From NCBI RefSeq assembly GCF_002871945.2, contig NZ_CP126963.1:744001-808000 (forward strand): a DNA stretch of 64,000 nucleotides, given 5' to 3'. The first letter of the stretch is position 1, and each line of letters opens with the position of its first letter. Position numbers and translations under genes: made by a program. Shown here one piece after another: positions 53,764 through 63,930 of this stretch. The notes below the pieces were generated by a model. That model saw only the letters and a program-made list of their open reading frames with translations. It made no database searches and had not been told where the DNA came from. This stretch comes from Gleimia hominis. GTDB lineage: Bacteria; Actinomycetota; Actinomycetes; Actinomycetales; Actinomycetaceae.

Positions 53764-55706
53764 GAACGAGCATCAGAGAAAACTTGAAGGCATTCGCGCG
53801 TGCGGTGCGCGGCCTGGTGGCGGGCCACCGCAGCGCGTTTGCGTTAGCCACCGCGTTCGTAGGCCTCGTAGTAGGGTTGGCGGCTGTCGCGTTCAACTTA
53901 AGTATCGAAGGCTGGTCATTCCTCATGACCGGGGCGTTCGACTACACGGTGCACCCGTGGGCGCCGCACGCCCAGCTGCACATTGGACGCTGGTTCCTCA
54001 TTTTCGTCCCCGTGATTTCCGCGCTCATTTACGGGCCGATGATCGCCAAGTGGGCTCCTACCGCGAAAGGCCATGGGATTCCCGAGGTTATGCTGGCAGT
54101 GCGCCGGCGTGGCGGACGGATCCCCGGCACCGTCGCGATAGTCAAGATACTCTCATCTGCCCTCACGATAGGTGGGGGTGGCTCTGCTGGGCGGGAAGGG
54201 CCGATCGTTCAAGTAGGCGCCTCATTGGGCTCACGCATCGGTCGGCTCGCTCAGCTGCCCACGAACCGAATCATTATCCTCACCGCCTGCGGGTCTGCTG
54301 CTGGGATTGCGGCAACGTTCCACGCTCCACTGGCGGGGGCGATTTTTGCACTCGAGGTGATCCTCGTGCAGTTCACAGCCGAAACCTTCGGGTACGTCGT
54401 GATTTCCGCGGTGGTTGCTTCGATTGTGGCGCGTTCCGTGTACGGCACGGTTCCCCTGATTGACCTATCGACCACCTTGGACCTGGGGTCTCAAATCAAC
54501 CTCGTGCTCGTGGCTGTCGTCGGGTTGGTGGCCGGGCTGGTGGGCATGAGTTTTTCAAAAATCCTCTACGCGGTCGAAGACGGTCTGGACTGGGTCTGGG
54601 CCCACATCACGCGCTACGTCCCACTTCCAGGCTGGTCGCGCGCCGCCGTGTTCGCGCTCCCTCTGGGTGTGGGCCTCGTGTTTTTCCCGTACATGTACGG
54701 TTCCGGCTACCCCATTCAGCTCAGCGGTTTAATGGGGCAGTATTCGATTTGGTTCCTGCTCGTGCTCGCCCTCGCGCGGATCCTGTTTACGGCACACACC
54801 ATCGGAATGGGTGGTTCCGGTGGCGTGTTCGCCCCCACGCTGTTCATCGGGGCGATGGTAGGTACCGCATTCGGACAGGTGGTTTCGCCCTATACCGATA
54901 CTTCCCCAGCGATGTTTGGGGTCATTGGCATGGGCGCGGCGTTCGCGGGTGCTGCCCGCGCACCGCTCACCGCGGTGCTGATTATTGTGGAGATGACCTC
55001 GCAGTTTTCTCTGATTTTGCCCATGATGCTCGCAGTTGTGATAGCGACTGGGGCGTCGCGGTTCTTCACGCGCGCCACAATTTACACCGAGAAGTTGCGT
55101 CGGCGCGGCGATATTTTGGACGACCCAGCGAGTCACACCCTGCTGGGAGTCCAACCGGCGGCGAAGATTATGACCGCTCCCCCAGCTGTCCTGAAGTGCG
55201 ATGACACGATTACCCGGGCAGTTTCTTTGATGCGCGAGGAGCACGTCCAGGCGCTGCCCGTGACCGATGGGGAGGGGCGTTTTCTTGGGGTAGTAACCGC
55301 GTTGGATGCGACGAGTTGGCGGCAAAGTGGACACTCCCCCGAAGCACGGGTAGATGCGCTCGAGCTACACCCCTCGAGCGTGCCCACGACCGCGTTGCCT
55401 TCCTCAATATTGCAGGCCATTACGCAGTCTGGAGTCAGTGCCGTAGCAGTTATTTCTGCGGCCGGCCACGCGCTCGAAGTAGATGATTCCACAGGGCAGG
55501 TGCAGCCCGTGGCAACGGGTGAGCCAGATCATCCGGAAGGGCACCTGGTGGGGTGGATAGGTGGCCGAGACTTGGTTGACCGGCTGTATCGGGAGCAGCG
55601 CCGCGCCGTTGCAGCGCGTAACGAACCGTCGTCTTGGGGGTCGCGCTGGCGCAGCAGGCGTTTGGCCCGCCAGCGCCAGCGTCAACGCGACAACGGTTTA
55701 CAGTAG
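53760..55706 (+). CDS. ClC-family chloride channel with CBS domains
   Basis: 648-residue membrane protein with about 10-12 helices and a C-terminal CBS pair (about 465-610). Selectivity motifs: KGHGIPE (104-108, His in place of the usual Ser), GREGP (144-148, gating Glu146) and [10 protein letters not shown]. In [15 protein letters not shown] the position of the inner proton glutamate of exchangers is Val200, as in ClC channels, and the Tyr of exchangers near SQFS is Phe. The start is a TTG overlapping the peptidase stop codon; a TTG at 53784 is an alternative. The 3' end overlaps acnA by 9 bp. Confidence 0.92.
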   Translation: MRTSIRENLKAFARAVRGLVAGHRSAFALATAFVGLVVGLAAVAFNLSIEGWSFLMTGAFDYTVHPWAPHAQLHIGRWFLIFVPVISALIYGPMIAKWAPTAKGHGIPEVMLAVRRRGGRIPGTVAIVKILSSALTIGGGGSAGREGPIVQVGASLGSRIGRLAQLPTNRIIILTACGSAAGIAATFHAPLAGAIFALEVILVQFTAETFGYVVISAVVASIVARSVYGTVPLIDLSTTLDLGSQINLVLVAVVGLVAGLVGMSFSKILYAVEDGLDWVWAHITRYVPLPGWSRAAVFALPLGVGLVFFPYMYGSGYPIQLSGLMGQYSIWFLLVLALARILFTAHTIGMGGSGGVFAPTLFIGAMVGTAFGQVVSPYTDTSPAMFGVIGMGAAFAGAARAPLTAVLIIVEMTSQFSLILPMMLAVVIATGASRFFTRATIYTEKLRRRGDILDDPASHTLLGVQPAAKIMTAPPAVLKCDDTITRAVSLMREEHVQALPVTDGEGRFLGVVTALDATSWRQSGHSPEARVDALELHPSSVPTTALPSSILQAITQSGVSAVAVISAAGHALEVDDSTGQVQPVATGEPDHPEGHLVGWIGGRDLVDRLYREQRRAVAARNEPSSWGSRWRSRRLARQRQRQRDNGLQ

Positions 55707-58496
55707 GTGTCGCAGCACGTACTGCAAAATCCCACCGTGGCGGTAGTACTCCGCCTCACCGGGCGTGTCGATCCGCACGCGGGCGTCGAACTGCACATCC
55801 GTACCATCTTCGCGGTGCGCAGTTACCGCCACCGTGTCGGGGATTTCGCAGTTGAGCGCTTCTATCCCGTGGATATCGAACGTTTCCGTGCCGTCGAGCC
55901 CCAGCGTGTTGCGGTCTTCCCCTTCGGGGAACTGCAGTGGCAGTACGCCCATGCCGATCAGGTTGGACCGGTGGATGCGTTCGAACGACTCCGTGATCAC
56001 CGCTTTGACCCCGAGCAGAGAAGTACCTTTCGCTGCCCAGTCGCGTGAGGATCCGGAACCGTACTCCTTCCCTCCCAGTACCACGAGGGGAATGCCCGCT
56101 TTAGCGTAACGCTGCGCAGCTTCGTAAACCGACACTTGGGGCGCTCCCTCAGACGTGAAATCGCGAGTGAAACCGCCTTCTACCCCGTCTAGAAGTTCGT
56201 TGCGGATCCTAATGTTCGCAAACGTGCCGCGCACCATCACTTCGTGGTTACCGCGGCGGGAACCATACGAGTTGAAGTCCTTACGTTTCACCCCGTTTTC
56301 CACCAAGTACTGCCCGGCGGGCGTGTCCGGTTTGAACGAGCCCGCTGGCGAAATGTGGTCGGTAGTAACGGAGTCACCGAGCTTCAACAGTACTCGCGCG
56401 CCCTCAATATCTTTGACCGGTTCGGGTTCGCGCTGCATGCCCTCAAAGAACGGGGCCTTGCGAATGTAAGTGGAGTCCTCATCCCACGCGAAGGTTGCGC
56501 CCTTCGGGGTTTGCAGGGACCGCCACCGCTCGTCACCCTTGAACACGTCCGCGTACTTCTCTTTGTACATGTCCGCGCTCAGTGTTGCGTCAATGGTTTC
56601 TTGCACCAAATCCGGATCGGGCCAAATGTCCTTCAAGTACACGTCGTTGCCCTGCTGGTCTTGCCCCAATGGCTGGGTTTCGAAGTCGAAATCCATGGTC
56701 CCGGCCAGAGCATAGGCGATCACCAGTGGTGGCGATGCCAAGTAGTTCATTTTCACATCCGGGTTGATCCGCCCCTCGAAGTTACGGTTCCCAGATAGCA
56801 CGGACACGACCGTCAGGTCCTCACTGTTAACGACCTTTGAAATCGCTTCTGGCAGCGGACCGGAGTTCCCAATACACGTGGTGCAACCGTAGCCCGCGAG
56901 GTTGAATCCGAGCGCATCCAAGTGCTCCCACAGGCCCGTCTTATCGTAGTATTCGGTAACTACCTTGGAGCCGGGAGCCATCGAAGTCTTCACCCACGGC
57001 TTCGACTTCAACCCTTTTTCGTTCGCGTTCTTCGCCAATAGGCCAGCTGCCATCATGACCGACGGGTTCGAAGTGTTCGTGCACGACGTAATCGACGCGA
57101 TCACCACATGCCCGTGGTCCAACTGTGTTTTAGTCCCGTTGTCGAGCGTCACATCTACCCGGTGGTGGGGCCGCTTCGTCGACTGCTTTGCCTCCACGGG
57201 TTTCACTTCGTCCTCAGAACCGGCAGGTGCAACCGGGTCGGACGCCTCCATGGATGCCTCCAGGTTGCGGTCCAGTTCCGTTTCTTCCAATCCTTTACCG
57301 GAAATGTAATCCGGCAACGTACCCGCAAAAGACTGTTTCGCTTCCGACAGTTTAATTCTATCCTGAGGCCGTTTCGGCCCGGCGATTGAAGGTACCACGG
57401 TGGATAGGTCAAGCTCCAGGTACTCGGAGTACTTCACCTCGTGGGCAGGGTCGTGCCACAGCCCCTGCGCTTTGGCGTACGCCTCCACCAGCGCGATGGA
57501 TTCTTCATCCCGACCGGTCAGTCGTAAGTAGTCCAGCGTCACGTCGTCGATCGGGAAAATTGAGGCGGTAGAGCCGAACTCCGGCGACATGTTCCCAATC
57601 GTGGCGCGGTTAGCCAGCGGAACGGCTCCCACGCCCTCACCGTAAAATTCCACGAACTTGCCGACCACGCCGTGTTCACGCAGCATCTGGGTGATCGTTA
57701 ACACCACGTCCGTAGCGGTTGCCCCCGCCGGGATCTGGCCGGATAGTTTAAACCCAACGACCTTCGGGATGAGCATGGAAATGGGCTGGCCGAGCATCGC
57801 GGCCTCCGCTTCAATCCCGCCCACGCCCCAGCCGAGCACGCCTAAACCGTTCACCATGGTGGTGTGCGAATCCGTGCCCACGCACGTATCCGGGTACGCG
57901 ATCGGGTTTCCCTCGGCATCCTTGGTGGCGAATACGGTGCGCGCCAAGTGCTCAATATTAACCTGATGCACAATCCCGGTGCCCGGGGGAACCACCCGGA
58001 AGTTCTCAAACGCCCCCTGGCCCCAACGCAAGAACTGGTAGCGTTCCCGGTTGCGTTCGTACTCAATTTCCATGTTCCGCTCCAGCGCGTCCTCGCGCCC
58101 GAACACGTCTACCACAACCGAGTGGTCAATCACCATCTCCGCCGGGTTCAACGGGTTGATCTTATCTGGATCCCCACCGAGCTCAGCCACAGCCTCACGC
58201 ATAGTAGCTAAATCGACAACACAGGGAACCCCCGTGAAATCCTGCATCACTACGCGGGCGGGCGTGAACTGGATTTCCGTGGCCGGTTCCGCCTGCGGAT
58301 CCCACTGCGACAACGCCTGAACGTGCTCTTTCGTCACGTTCTTCCCATCCTCGTTGCGCAAGAGGTTTTCCGCCAAAATCTTCAGTGAATACGGCAGGTG
58401 ATCGAACCCGTCTACAGCGCCCAGGCGGTAGATTCCATAGGTCTTATCCCCCACTTCAATGCTGTCGCGGGCATGAAACGAATCGAGCGTGCTCAC
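55698..58496 (-). CDS. acnA: Aconitate hydratase A
   Basis: TCA-cycle [4Fe-4S] enzyme converting citrate to isocitrate, 932 residues. Cluster cysteines are in [13 protein letters not shown] and [24 protein letters not shown] near the start, [19 protein letters not shown] and [10 protein letters not shown] further confirm it. The GTG start follows GAGGAGAG. A near-palindromic element upstream may be its operator. It overlaps the convergent ClC gene. Confidence 0.97.
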   Translation of the reverse strand: MSTLDSFHARDSIEVGDKTYGIYRLGAVDGFDHLPYSLKILAENLLRNEDGKNVTKEHVQALSQWDPQAEPATEIQFTPARVVMQDFTGVPCVVDLATMREAVAELGGDPDKINPLNPAEMVIDHSVVVDVFGREDALERNMEIEYERNRERYQFLRWGQGAFENFRVVPPGTGIVHQVNIEHLARTVFATKDAEGNPIAYPDTCVGTDSHTTMVNGLGVLGWGVGGIEAEAAMLGQPISMLIPKVVGFKLSGQIPAGATATDVVLTITQMLREHGVVGKFVEFYGEGVGAVPLANRATIGNMSPEFGSTASIFPIDDVTLDYLRLTGRDEESIALVEAYAKAQGLWHDPAHEVKYSEYLELDLSTVVPSIAGPKRPQDRIKLSEAKQSFAGTLPDYISGKGLEETELDRNLEASMEASDPVAPAGSEDEVKPVEAKQSTKRPHHRVDVTLDNGTKTQLDHGHVVIASITSCTNTSNPSVMMAAGLLAKNANEKGLKSKPWVKTSMAPGSKVVTEYYDKTGLWEHLDALGFNLAGYGCTTCIGNSGPLPEAISKVVNSEDLTVVSVLSGNRNFEGRINPDVKMNYLASPPLVIAYALAGTMDFDFETQPLGQDQQGNDVYLKDIWPDPDLVQETIDATLSADMYKEKYADVFKGDERWRSLQTPKGATFAWDEDSTYIRKAPFFEGMQREPEPVKDIEGARVLLKLGDSVTTDHISPAGSFKPDTPAGQYLVENGVKRKDFNSYGSRRGNHEVMVRGTFANIRIRNELLDGVEGGFTRDFTSEGAPQVSVYEAAQRYAKAGIPLVVLGGKEYGSGSSRDWAAKGTSLLGVKAVITESFERIHRSNLIGMGVLPLQFPEGEDRNTLGLDGTETFDIHGIEALNCEIPDTVAVTAHREDGTDVQFDARVRIDTPGEAEYYRHGGILQYVLRHLL

Positions 58497-58529
58497 AGTC
58501 TCTCCTCACATGTGTTCACAAACACGAAC

Positions 58530-58547
58530 TATCTCGACATCAAGATA
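58530..58547 (-). promoter_or_regulatory. Near-palindromic operator candidate of acnA
   Basis: The 18 bp TATCTCGACATCAAGATA are palindromic except for purine/purine and pyrimidine/pyrimidine mismatches. On the minus strand an extended -10 (TGATACGTT) lies just upstream, so the dyad would cover the transcription start, as expected for a repressor. The remainder of the 147-bp gap shows nothing else. Confidence 0.45.
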
Positions 58548-58643
58548 CTTTTAACGTATCAGAAAAGCACACACGCGTCTAAGTATCCGCAAAACCGTGC
58601 GGTTTACGGCCCTAACTCAACAGTCGCGTCTCGGGAGAATGCG

Positions 58644-59912
58644 TCAGATTTTGCGTAAACTCGTAACAATTTCAACATGATGCGTTTGCGGAAATAGGTC
58701 CAATGCCTCAAAGTGGTCCACCGCGTAGCCGCGCGAAATGAGATTGTGAATATCGCGCGCACCCGCCGCTGGATCACACGACACCAACACGACGCGCGCC
58801 GGAGCAATGCTTGCCAGTGCGGCGGTGACCTCGCGTCCCGCACCTGTGCGCGGCGGATCCAGCACTACTAAGTCGGGGCGCTGCTCCAACTCAGACCAGG
58901 CGCGCAGCACGCTGCGGCCATCTACCCGTCCGCTTCGCAGGTCCATGGGCGTGTCCATCCCCCGCAGGTTGTAGCGCGCATCCAAGACCGCTTGCTTCCC
59001 ACCTTCCAAAGAGGCGAACCGTCCGTATTGCCCCACGGCGTTGGCCAGGAAATAGCTCAGCAGCCCCGCGCCCGAATACAGTTCCAGGACGACCTCTCCG
59101 GGCTGGGGTTTCGCCGCCTCCATTACGGCGTGCACGAGGTCGTGGGGCGCTGCTCGGTGTGCTTGCCAGAAGCCGTTCACGTGCACGTCAAAGAAGGTTT
59201 CGTGGTCGTGGTACTGAACCTTCCAGGTCGCCACCGGCTGGACGCGCCGCCCCTGGGCGTTGAACACCTGTTTTCCAATGGCAACGCGTCTACCACCCGC
59301 GTTTGGCGCCACCGCGCGCACGCGTTTACTGATGCGGTAGCGTTCCCGCCACTTCGGATCCGTAAAGAGCCCCAGGTCGAGCAGCGCTTCGTCCGCGAGC
59401 GGCATGGTTTCTATTGGGATGAGTTCGTTGGTTCCTTCGCGGCTCATCGCCAGTTGTTTGTCGCGCGTCACGTCGAAATCTACGCGGGTTCGGCGGTGTA
59501 GTGCGAGCCCGGTTTCGTCGCCGGTTGCCGCTTGCACGGCGAGTTTTCCATTCGGCAGGATGTTTTGAATGTGCTTGAGGGTTTTTGGTCCCCCGATGCG
59601 TTGCAGCTGGTCGGTGATTACCGCGGATTTCCATTGCCGTTGGGCCGGTTCGGTGACGTGTCCCAGGTCGGCGCCACCGACGTGTTCGGCGTGGGCTTCG
59701 GGCCAGATGTGCGGGCGCCGGTCCGGGCTCGTTTTGTGAATGTTCACGGCCCTTGCGAATGCTATTTTTGAGCGTTCTTGGGTCACTTCCGCGTCTACTA
59801 CTTCGCCTGGGAGCGTGTCGCTTACGAACACGGTTCGCCCGTCTGGCGTGTGCGTTATGCAGGTGCCGCCGTGTGCGGGGCGGAGGATTTCTAGGTTGGT
59901 TAGTAGTGTCAT
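58644..59912 (-). CDS. Class I SAM-dependent RNA methyltransferase (TrmA/RlmD family)
   Basis: 422-residue 23S rRNA/tRNA uracil-C5 methyltransferase family member. An N-terminal TRAM-like domain (about 1-60), GAGLLSYFL in the SAM site, VVLDPPRTGAG and the catalytic cysteine in VLVSCDPAAGARDI are visible. The four cysteines that hold a [4Fe-4S] cluster in RlmD are missing; the equivalent stretch reads HVGGADLGHV. The target base cannot be assigned. It lies 2 bp after the APC permease gene; from memory this pair is also adjacent in mycobacteria. Confidence 0.9.
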   Translation of the reverse strand: MTLLTNLEILRPAHGGTCITHTPDGRTVFVSDTLPGEVVDAEVTQERSKIAFARAVNIHKTSPDRRPHIWPEAHAEHVGGADLGHVTEPAQRQWKSAVITDQLQRIGGPKTLKHIQNILPNGKLAVQAATGDETGLALHRRTRVDFDVTRDKQLAMSREGTNELIPIETMPLADEALLDLGLFTDPKWRERYRISKRVRAVAPNAGGRRVAIGKQVFNAQGRRVQPVATWKVQYHDHETFFDVHVNGFWQAHRAAPHDLVHAVMEAAKPQPGEVVLELYSGAGLLSYFLANAVGQYGRFASLEGGKQAVLDARYNLRGMDTPMDLRSGRVDGRSVLRAWSELEQRPDLVVLDPPRTGAGREVTAALASIAPARVVLVSCDPAAGARDIHNLISRGYAVDHFEALDLFPQTHHVEIVTSLRKI

Positions 59913-59914
59913 GG

Positions 59915-61774
59915 TTACGATTCCTTACCGTTTGTTTTCCACGTGATGGTACTGACGACCACTCCGGGTTCGCGCATTAGTATTCGCCTGAGGTACCGGT
60001 TTTGTCGGTTGTAGGTGCGGGTGCGCAGCCGGGTGCGCAGCTGCGCGTGGGGGACGACGACGTTAACGAGTTGCCCGGGGTGGCCCGCGCGGATGCGGCG
60101 GACGTGGTCGATGAAGGCGTGTGCGGAGCGGGTACCGGAAGCCGCTAGAAGCGTGAGGTCGATGTCGCTGCGGCCTTGTTTCCACGCTTGGTACGTATCT
60201 TCCAGGTCGCTTCCTCCTTCGTCTACGTGTACGTATTCCACGCGGTATGGGCGCATTGCGGCGGTGAGTTTTGCGGCGTGGATGGTGGCTGGTCCGAAGT
60301 CGGGGGCGGCGATTAGGGCGTGGATGCGGCCCGCGTGTTCCCCCAGCGGCACTGGGGATTCGCTTGCGTGCACCCGTTCGTTCACGTCGTAGCGTCGAAA
60401 GAGGTACAGGATCACGTATGCGATTGCGAGTAGCCCCACGGCAATCCACGCGCCGTTGACCGCGTCCGCGACCACGGTGGCTACGAGTGCTACCAGTGAG
60501 GTCAGTAGCCCGGCGAACGCTCCTATGCGGGCTCGTTTCATAACTCTCCTCTCGTGAGGGTGGCCTTCTAGACGCAGGTTTGTTTTCCAGTGCTTCACCG
60601 ATGCCCACCGCGTGAGGGCATATGAGACGAATCCGGGGAGTACGACCAGCGGGACAATGGCGTGTACCTGTCCGCTAAAACCAATGAGGATGATTGCGGC
60701 GACGGCGGTGTATACCAGTGGGATCAGGCCGGTGTCTCGCATGTCGCGCGAAGCGTTTTCTGGAAGCAGGTGGGCGTGGGAGAGTTCGTCCACCAGGTCA
60801 GTGGCACCGTCCACGAGGCTGCGAGCGGCGGTGAGTGCTGCGAGGGCGAGTGCGAAGGCGAATATGCTTATTTGCCATTCGGGTACGCTGATGGCTCGCA
60901 GAGCGCCGATGAGTGCGCCGGAGTCTGGCACTAGGTAGTGCGAGTCTACGTCTGCGATGCCAAATGCCACGCCGATTAATAGCAGGCTGATTGCGATTGC
61001 GCACACGCTGATGAACACGCCCGCGTTGTAGGCTCTGGGGCGGGTGAAGCTGCGCAGGTCGCTGGTTAGGTGGCGCAGGAAAACCGCGGGTGAGAGGCAG
61101 ATAGCGAAGCATGACAGGAGTGCGAGTGGGATCGTTGCCGTGTCTTGCGCGGACACGGCTGCGCGCACCCGTTCGAGGGATTCGGACGGCGCCCCGGCGA
61201 ACACGGGAGCCACGTTCATTGCGATCATGCCGTAGAACACCATGAGGGCGAACGCGATTATCGCGATCGCGGCGGCTAACCGGTAGTTGCGAGTGGTGCG
61301 CAAAGAGGCGGTAATAGCTACCGCGATAGCTATGAACAGGGCGATGGGCACTCGCATTGGAGCGGCCGCGGGGACGGCGGTGACGACCGCGAGCGCACCG
61401 GTGGCCGCGACTAGAGCGAACGCGGCTGCGTGTTCAACTAGGAGGGCACCGGCATTCAGCACTGCCCACCGGTGTCCGAGAGTGTCGGAGGTGAATGCGA
61501 AGTCACCGGTGTGGCGTGAACGCGCGCGGTAAATTCCGGTTGCCGAATACGCCATGATGATCACGAACGGCATTGCAAAAATCGTCATCCACAACGCCCC
61601 GGGGATCGCTAAGTACCCGAGGGGCTGCAGGACGTTCAAGGTGGCGTTCGCGTGCCAGAGCGGAATTATTAGGAGCATGCTGGTGGTTGCGCTTGCTCGC
61701 GCCACGTTTGCCAGTGGCCGAGTGTGGGAGGAGCGCGTGCGGGCCAGCGTGTTGATGCTCGAGGATTTCGCCAT
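59915..61774 (-). CDS. APC-superfamily permease
   Basis: 619-residue membrane protein with about 12 hydrophobic segments between residues 30 and 465, and a cytoplasmic tail of about 150 residues ending in RRILMREPGVVVSTITW. It resembles the amino-acid/polyamine permeases found next to the paired TrkA genes in actinobacteria (Rv2690c in mycobacteria, from memory), for which potassium transport has been suggested. The substrate is unknown. It is divergent from trkA, with only 81 bp between the starts; a TAAACT hexamer lies 9 nt before the ATG. Confidence 0.82.
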   Translation of the reverse strand: MAKSSSINTLARTRSSHTRPLANVARASATTSMLLIIPLWHANATLNVLQPLGYLAIPGALWMTIFAMPFVIIMAYSATGIYRARSRHTGDFAFTSDTLGHRWAVLNAGALLVEHAAAFALVAATGALAVVTAVPAAAPMRVPIALFIAIAVAITASLRTTRNYRLAAAIAIIAFALMVFYGMIAMNVAPVFAGAPSESLERVRAAVSAQDTATIPLALLSCFAICLSPAVFLRHLTSDLRSFTRPRAYNAGVFISVCAIAISLLLIGVAFGIADVDSHYLVPDSGALIGALRAISVPEWQISIFAFALALAALTAARSLVDGATDLVDELSHAHLLPENASRDMRDTGLIPLVYTAVAAIILIGFSGQVHAIVPLVVLPGFVSYALTRWASVKHWKTNLRLEGHPHERRVMKRARIGAFAGLLTSLVALVATVVADAVNGAWIAVGLLAIAYVILYLFRRYDVNERVHASESPVPLGEHAGRIHALIAAPDFGPATIHAAKLTAAMRPYRVEYVHVDEGGSDLEDTYQAWKQGRSDIDLTLLAASGTRSAHAFIDHVRRIRAGHPGQLVNVVVPHAQLRTRLRTRTYNRQNRYLRRILMREPGVVVSTITWKTNGKES

Positions 61775-61843
61775 GATGCCACTAGTTTAGCCGCTCAGAA
61801 GGGGGAAGACACGCGTCCCTTACCCGTGTGGATTCAAAGTTGG

Positions 61844-61849
61844 TATTTT
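61844..61849 (+). promoter_or_regulatory. -10 hexamer of a probable leaderless trkA mRNA
   Basis: TATTTT is followed by exactly AGAGGT and then the GTG start at 61856. No separate Shine-Dalgarno is evident. Confidence 0.45.
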
Positions 61850-61855
61850 AGAGGT

Positions 61856-62521
61856 GTGCATTTTGTAGTTATGGGAGCCGGACGCGTGGGCACCACGCTT
61901 GCGACGCTGTTGGATGAGCGCGGGCACTCCGTGGCTATTATTGACCAGAATCCGGATGCGTTCCGCCGCCTGGATCCCACGTTCAACGGCCGGCGGGTGA
62001 CCGGCGTTGGGTTTGACCGCGACACGCTACGCCAGGCGGGGATCGACGATGCGTACGCGTTCGCAGCGGTTTCTAATGGGGATAATTCGAATATTATTGC
62101 CGCTCGCGTGGTGCGGGAAACATTTGGGATCGACCGGGTGGTAGCCCGGATTTATGATCCGTCGCGGGCTGCGGTGTACGAACGCATGGGGATCCCCACG
62201 GTGCCGACGGTGCGGCGTACCACGGAGGCTGTGTTGCGGTGGATGATGCCGCCGGACGCGTGGGTTGAGTGGGTGAATGCGGACGGGCAGGTGTCGTTGG
62301 TGCGGGCCCGGCCCACAGCGGCGTGGTACGGGTTGGATTTTGCGCAGATTGAGAAGCTCGTTGGCCACCGGTTAGCGTTTCTCTCTAGGCTTGGCAGTAT
62401 GCGGGTTGCGGATCCGAGAGACATCCTCCAGGAGCACGACGAACTAGTTTTTGCGATGGCGGGTACCGATTCGGTTCCGGTGCGTGAAGTGCTTACCCGC
62501 GACCCTCAGGAGCTGACGTAG
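61856..62521 (+). CDS. TrkA-family potassium uptake protein (CeoB-like)
   Basis: 221-residue cytoplasmic RCK protein that gates potassium transport. From the GTG at 61856 the sequence opens MHFVVMGAGRVGTTLA with the Rossmann GxGxxG; the longer frame adds 44 unrelated residues. RCK_N (about 1-120) is followed by RCK_C (about 135-220, VSLVRARPTAAWYGLDFAQIE). It is paired with a second TrkA gene 2 bp downstream, the CeoB-CeoC arrangement of actinobacteria. Confidence 0.9.
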   Translation: MHFVVMGAGRVGTTLATLLDERGHSVAIIDQNPDAFRRLDPTFNGRRVTGVGFDRDTLRQAGIDDAYAFAAVSNGDNSNIIAARVVRETFGIDRVVARIYDPSRAAVYERMGIPTVPTVRRTTEAVLRWMMPPDAWVEWVNADGQVSLVRARPTAAWYGLDFAQIEKLVGHRLAFLSRLGSMRVADPRDILQEHDELVFAMAGTDSVPVREVLTRDPQELT

Positions 62522-62523
62522 AC

Positions 62524-63207
62524 ATGCAGATTGTGATTGCTGGCGCGGGTTCAGTTGGCCGTTCCATCGCCCGGGAGCTGTTAGCGAAGGATCATGAGGT
62601 CACGCTAATTGACCGCCTTCCAGACCAGATGCGGGTGGCTAGTGTTGCGCAGGCAGATTGGATTTTGGCGGACGCGTGTTCGCCTGAGGCACTGACGGAA
62701 GCGCATGCGGATTCGTGCGACGTGATGGTGGCTGCAACGGGCGATGACAAGTCGAACCTCGTGATTTCTTTGCTCGCAAAATCTGAGTTCGGGGTTCCGC
62801 GCGTGGTGGCGCGGGTGAATAATCCGAAGAACGAGTGGATGTTTAACGACACGTGGGGTGTGGACGTGCCCGTGTCAACTCCCCGGGTGATGACTGCGCT
62901 GGTAGAAGAAGCGGTGTCTGTGGGTGCGTTGGTTCGCTTATTTAAATTTAATGAGGCGGGAGCGGCCCTGTTTGCGTACACGCTGCCGAGTGACAGTGCG
63001 GCAAGTGGGCGCCGCGTTGACGAACTTAACCTTCCGGGGGACGCGCGGGTGCTGACGTTGCTGCGCGATGATATTCCGGTTGATCTACCCGCTGATATTA
63101 AACTCAAACCCGGGGATGAACTTGTGCTCTTGCTGTACTCCCCCGTGCCCGACCTGCAGCGTGAGGTGGAGGTAGCGCTCGGTGCGATCCCCTCGGAAGA
63201 GGGCTAG
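62524..63207 (+). CDS. TrkA-family potassium uptake protein (CeoC-like)
   Basis: 227-residue RCK protein. GAGSVGRSIA is the NAD-binding loop, with the acidic end of strand 2 in EVTLIDRLPDQ. An RCK_C domain (KPGDELVLLLYSP) ends the protein. It probably forms mixed octamers with the upstream TrkA and controls a membrane transporter not in this window, or the adjacent APC permease. Confidence 0.92.
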   Translation: MQIVIAGAGSVGRSIARELLAKDHEVTLIDRLPDQMRVASVAQADWILADACSPEALTEAHADSCDVMVAATGDDKSNLVISLLAKSEFGVPRVVARVNNPKNEWMFNDTWGVDVPVSTPRVMTALVEEAVSVGALVRLFKFNEAGAALFAYTLPSDSAASGRRVDELNLPGDARVLTLLRDDIPVDLPADIKLKPGDELVLLLYSPVPDLQREVEVALGAIPSEEG

Positions 63208-63243
63208 CAGTACCGCGGAAGAAAGCTAGCGGCCTGGGGGCGG

Positions 63244-63930
63244 TTACTGTCTCGGGGAGTCAGCATTGCTGGCGGCGAGCTGTTGCGCCGGGGTTTTCCA
63301 CGCCCTCAAGAACGCCCACGTGGCCCACGCGCACAAAATAAACGGGGGTAGGCCAACAGCGAGCTTCACTACTCCCAGGGCAACTAGCTGTCCGCTGAGC
63401 CACAGTGGTAGTTGTGCGGCAAGGCGGAAGGCAAACAGGGCGAACCACATCCACGACAGGGACAAGCCCACGCGTGCCAACGGCCGGTACTGTGCGGTTC
63501 GCCACCAACGCGCCGGAAGTTGCCACACGTAGGCGAGAGCCCAGCAAACTATGGGCGTGCGCAACACGATAGTCAGCAGGATCGCTACCGCGTAGACGGC
63601 TGCGGTGATTAATCCGATGGCGTAGAAGTTCTCTCCCCGACCGGACCACCATGCCCACACTACGCCCAGCATCACGCCGAACAAGCCCGAAAGCGAATAG
63701 GTCACGGACTGGCGGGTGAGCAGCCGCACCCCAATCAGCCCGAGCGCGCACACGGCCGCGCAGATCAACGTGACCTTCAACTGTCCGGTAGCGATGTAGA
63801 CCACTACGAACATCAGGCCCGGCAGAGTGGATTCCACCACGCCGCGCCAACCACCGACCGAGCGCCACATGTTGAACTCGCCGCCGGCCAGTAGGTCACC
63901 GGCCGCGGACTGTACCTTGTTTTCGCTCAC
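63244..63930 (-). CDS. DUF3159 membrane protein
   Basis: 228-residue protein with about six membrane spans, matching the actinobacterial DUF3159 family: WRGVVESTLPGLMFVVVYI near the start, LMGVMLGVVWAWWSG-like centre and WMWFALFAFRLAAQLPLW. Its function is unknown. The GTG start overlaps the stop codon of the edge gene by 2 bp. DUF3159 genes commonly follow trkA pairs in actinobacteria. Confidence 0.88.
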   Translation of the reverse strand: MSENKVQSAAGDLLAGGEFNMWRSVGGWRGVVESTLPGLMFVVVYIATGQLKVTLICAAVCALGLIGVRLLTRQSVTYSLSGLFGVMLGVVWAWWSGRGENFYAIGLITAAVYAVAILLTIVLRTPIVCWALAYVWQLPARWWRTAQYRPLARVGLSLSWMWFALFAFRLAAQLPLWLSGQLVALGVVKLAVGLPPFILCAWATWAFLRAWKTPAQQLAASNADSPRQ

